Source of the DNA: Deltaproteobacteria bacterium | Lineage (GTDB): Bacteria > Desulfobacterota > Desulfobacteria > Desulfobacterales > JAUVKB01 | Assembly: GCA_030596405.1 (NCBI GenBank) | Contig: JAUVKB010000099.1 | Span: 1 to 8,181 of the forward strand | Length of the DNA stretch: 8,181 bases | Direction: 5' to 3' | In this document: positions 6,360 through 8,181 of the stretch, in pieces | Layout: every line of letters starts with the position of its first letter | Numbering within the stretch: the first letter of the stretch is position 1 | The notes under the pieces: model-generated | The model's input: the letters and a program-made list of their open reading frames with translations, nothing else | The model's database searches: none | What the model was told of the DNA's origin: nothing | Made by a program: the position numbers and the translations under genes

Positions 6360-6515
6360 ATGTTAATACGTAAACGCTTTTTGTTAAAAAAGGGCTTTCA
6401 CCGGAAATTGCTGTAATAATTGTACACGTTCAAGGGCCTGCCGCGTCTTGTCTTGCACCTTTCTGAACAAGCGCTTTAAAATAGTTATTAATTATTATAT
6501 AATAATGTTAATACG
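6360..6515 (+). repeat. Spaced 11-base direct repeat in the divergent promoter region
   Basis: ATGTTAATACG occurs at 6360-6370 and again at 6505-6515. The first copy lies 16 bases upstream of the leftward -35 box; the second lies just after the rightward -10 box, at the expected transcription start. Neither copy is in coding sequence. They may be binding sites for one regulator acting on both promoters, or a coincidence of AT-rich sequence. Confidence 0.35.
6475..6503 (+). promoter_or_regulatory. Predicted sigma-70 promoter of the MBL-fold hydrolase gene
   Basis: TTTAAA (6475-6480, four of six -35 positions) and a perfect TATAAT (6498-6503) are separated by 17 bases. Transcription would start near 6510, giving a leader of about 35 bases that carries AAGGAG (6528-6533) before the ATG at 6546. 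The surrounding sequence is AT-rich, so TATAAT alone is weak evidence; the spacing and position strengthen it. Confidence 0.55.
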
Positions 6516-6545
6516 GCAGCAGCGGATAAGGAGCGCTTCAATATA

Positions 6546-7583
6546 ATGAACATATCAAATACAAAGGATGGCAACGGAGGGGAGGTCATTTCCATAAGTG
6601 ATGGTTTAAAGATGGTTATGCCGCCTTCTCCGTATTGGCCGGAATCGGCAAATGTTTATGTTTTTAAAGATAACGACGGAATAAGCCTTTTTGATGTTGG
6701 ATGTGGAAATATTATGATGGTTGACCGCCTGTGGAGAGCCTTAAAGATCCTGGGATGGGATATGTTGCCTATGAAAAAAGTCATTCTGTCACATATTCAC
6801 CCTGACCATGCAGGTGCAATGGAAATGATACTTTCCGAATTTAATCCCAAAGAAATTATCATCCACGAAAAGGATTTGGTCTATTGCCAACAACCGGAAA
6901 AGCTTCATTTTTCGTTTGATATCCCGATTTGCGAAAAACGCAGGATCGAGGCGATAGAGGGTTCCCAAATGCCTGGGCCTGACAGGGCCGGGGAAAGACC
7001 GCCGGGAGATGATCCAAAACGCTTTAATTTGCTTGGTTATTTTAACTCCTGCAAGTGTAGTGTGTGCAGATTTAAACCGACAAAATTATTAAAGGAAGGA
7101 GATTTTATTCATATAGGAAATTATTCCTTTTGTGTTGTGCATACACCGGGGCATGCACCAGGGCATATGTCCCTGTATGACAGCAAAAAATTTCTTTTGC
7201 TTGCAGGCGATATAATCGGTGATGTTGTAGCATGGTATTCACCGTCATCAGGCGGAGCAACGGGTTACTTGAAGAGCATTGAGAAAATAGAGGCTTTAAA
7301 AATCGATCAGATCCTTCCTTCTCACGGCGGCAGAATTATACAAGTTCAAGAAGCTATAAAAAGTACGAAACAAACGATTCTGGGAAGGGATAAAACCATT
7401 ATAGACGCCTTAATAAACGGGCCCAAAACTTACCATGAACTGCTTAATATACTTTTCAGCACACCGGAAAAACAGTTTTTCCCGGGTACAGCTATCCTTG
7501 AATGTCATATTGAAAAACTGAAAAATGAACAGAAGATAAGAAAAATCGATTCTAATTCGTATGTTAGCCTACAAAAAAGGTGA
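6546..7583 (+). CDS. MBL-fold metallo-hydrolase (glyoxalase II / LACTB2-like) with Cys insert
   Basis: This 345-residue metallo-beta-lactamase-fold protein has the two-metal site intact: HIHPDH at 83-88, TPGHAPGH at 200-207 (H203), LAGD at 219-222 (D222) and PSHGG at 258-262 (H260). The domain starts near residue 20 and ends near 270. The C-terminal 75 residues (YHELLNILF onward) look like the winged-helix tail of LACTB2-type hydrolases. Between the first and second metal motifs, residues 120-185 form a long insert holding C169-x-C171-x2-C174, with C129 nearby, which is not part of the usual fold and may bind a metal or form disulfides. AAGGAG lies 12 bases before the ATG. The gene is transcribed away from the DUF134 cluster and shares its regulatory region. 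The substrate is unknown: thioesters, lactones or phosphodiesters are all possible for the family. Confidence 0.91.
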   Translation: MNISNTKDGNGGEVISISDGLKMVMPPSPYWPESANVYVFKDNDGISLFDVGCGNIMMVDRLWRALKILGWDMLPMKKVILSHIHPDHAGAMEMILSEFNPKEIIIHEKDLVYCQQPEKLHFSFDIPICEKRRIEAIEGSQMPGPDRAGERPPGDDPKRFNLLGYFNSCKCSVCRFKPTKLLKEGDFIHIGNYSFCVVHTPGHAPGHMSLYDSKKFLLLAGDIIGDVVAWYSPSSGGATGYLKSIEKIEALKIDQILPSHGGRIIQVQEAIKSTKQTILGRDKTIIDALINGPKTYHELLNILFSTPEKQFFPGTAILECHIEKLKNEQKIRKIDSNSYVSLQKR

Positions 7584-7589
7584 ACATAA

Positions 7590-8181
7590 AATGATGGGTC
7601 TTTGATTGATGCTGTTTTGTCCATGTACTGGGCTGATTACAGAAAAGGCGCTAAAAAAGCAAAAGGCCATTTCGGCTTTGATGTCAATCGCAAGATTCCT
7701 GTAAAAATTCATCTGACAAATGGGAATGGCGCTGAACGCCCCTTTGTCAGGTCTATCCTTACAAAAGGCCAGACAGGAATCATGGATCGTGGGTATCAAT
7801 CACATAAGAATTTTGATCTTCTTCAGGATGAGAAAAAACATTTTGTTTGCCGCATTAAAGCGAAGACAACGAGAACTATTATTAAAGAGCAGCCTGTTGA
7901 TCCCGACAGCTATATTTTTTATGATGCTGTGGTTCTTCTTGGCACCACTGGGGTAAACCAGACCAGAAAGCCGGTTCGACTGGTTGGTTATAAAATTGCC
8001 GGCGTCAAATATTTTGTGGCAACTGATCGTTATGATCTTACAGCCGAGCAGATTGCAACTGTTTATAAGCTCAGGTGGGATATTGAAACTTTTTTTAAAT
8101 GGTGGAAGAAGCATTTAAAGGTCTACCACTTGATTGCTCGCAGTAAATATGGTCTGATGGTTCAAATCCTTGCCGGGTTAA
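7590..8181 (+). pseudogene. IS4-family transposase fragment, 5'-truncated and cut by the window edge
   Basis: The frame beginning NDGSLIDAVLSM is open from just after a TAA at 7587-7589 to the end of the window. It is the catalytic part of an IS4-type DDE transposase: first Asp in DGSLID (7593-7595), second Asp in IMDRGYQ (7785-7787), and the family signature Y-x2-R-x3-E-x6-K in YKLRWDIETFFKWWK (Glu at 8085-8087). The N-terminal part, about a hundred or more residues in intact relatives, is missing: the sequence before the first Asp belongs to the hydrolase gene, whose stop is only nine bases away. There is no start codon with a ribosome binding site before the first catalytic Asp, so this copy should be inactive. 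The coding frame is otherwise undamaged, suggesting a fairly recent truncation. Whether the right end of the element survives lies beyond the window. Confidence 0.86.

Noticed and set aside
6320..6545. Sigma-54 promoter, as seen in ORP operons
   Set aside because: I looked on both strands for GG and GC at the -24/-12 spacing with TTGC context and found none.
7800..8114. Minus-strand open frame opposite the transposase fragment
   Set aside because: The plus strand carries the intact IS4 catalytic signature across this span; the minus-strand frame shows no motif or ribosome binding site.

Overview
The window looks like a chromosomal segment of a strictly anaerobic bacterium, most likely a sulfate reducer or relative in Desulfobacterota. 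That placement is an inference from gene content: small dinitrogenase-cofactor (NifX/NifB-like) proteins flanking an Mrp/NBP35 ATPase beside a DUF134 regulator are an anaerobe-type set, and the RhaD-SDR fusion, LsrF-like aldolase and DHH phosphoesterase fit the same group. No rRNA, tRNA, CRISPR array or replication origin is visible.

Seven genes lie on the minus strand and read right to left from about 6290 to 64. In transcription order they are a DUF134 DNA-binding protein with a C-terminal zinc ribbon, a NifX-like protein, an Mrp/NBP35 ATPase, a second NifX-like protein with Cys/His-rich ends, an LsrF-like class I aldolase/thiolase, a class II aldolase fused to a short-chain dehydrogenase, and a DHH/DHHA1 phosphoesterase. 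The first six are tightly spaced (13 to 80 bases) and could be one transcript. A 216-base gap with terminator-like and palindromic structures separates the DHH gene.

The first four genes form a plausible metal-cluster module: a regulator, two cofactor-binding proteins and a P-loop cluster carrier, similar in kind to the orange-protein (ORP) operons of Desulfovibrio. The next two look like a carbon-metabolism pair acting on a phosphorylated sugar or ketone. Why the two modules are adjacent is open.

The divergent region (about 6287-6545) holds a perfect 24-base palindrome overlapping the DUF134 ribosome binding site, a TTGACA box for the leftward transcript, a reasonable sigma-70 promoter for the rightward gene, and an 11-base direct repeat with one copy near each promoter. 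Rightward lies a metallo-beta-lactamase-fold hydrolase with an unusual C-x-C-x2-C insert. Directly after its stop codon comes an IS4-family transposase that has lost its N-terminal part and runs off the right edge.

Two starts were moved from the longest possible frame. The Mrp protein probably starts at 5388 and the DUF134 protein at 6286, because ribosome binding sites and family N-termini favour the inner ATG in each case.
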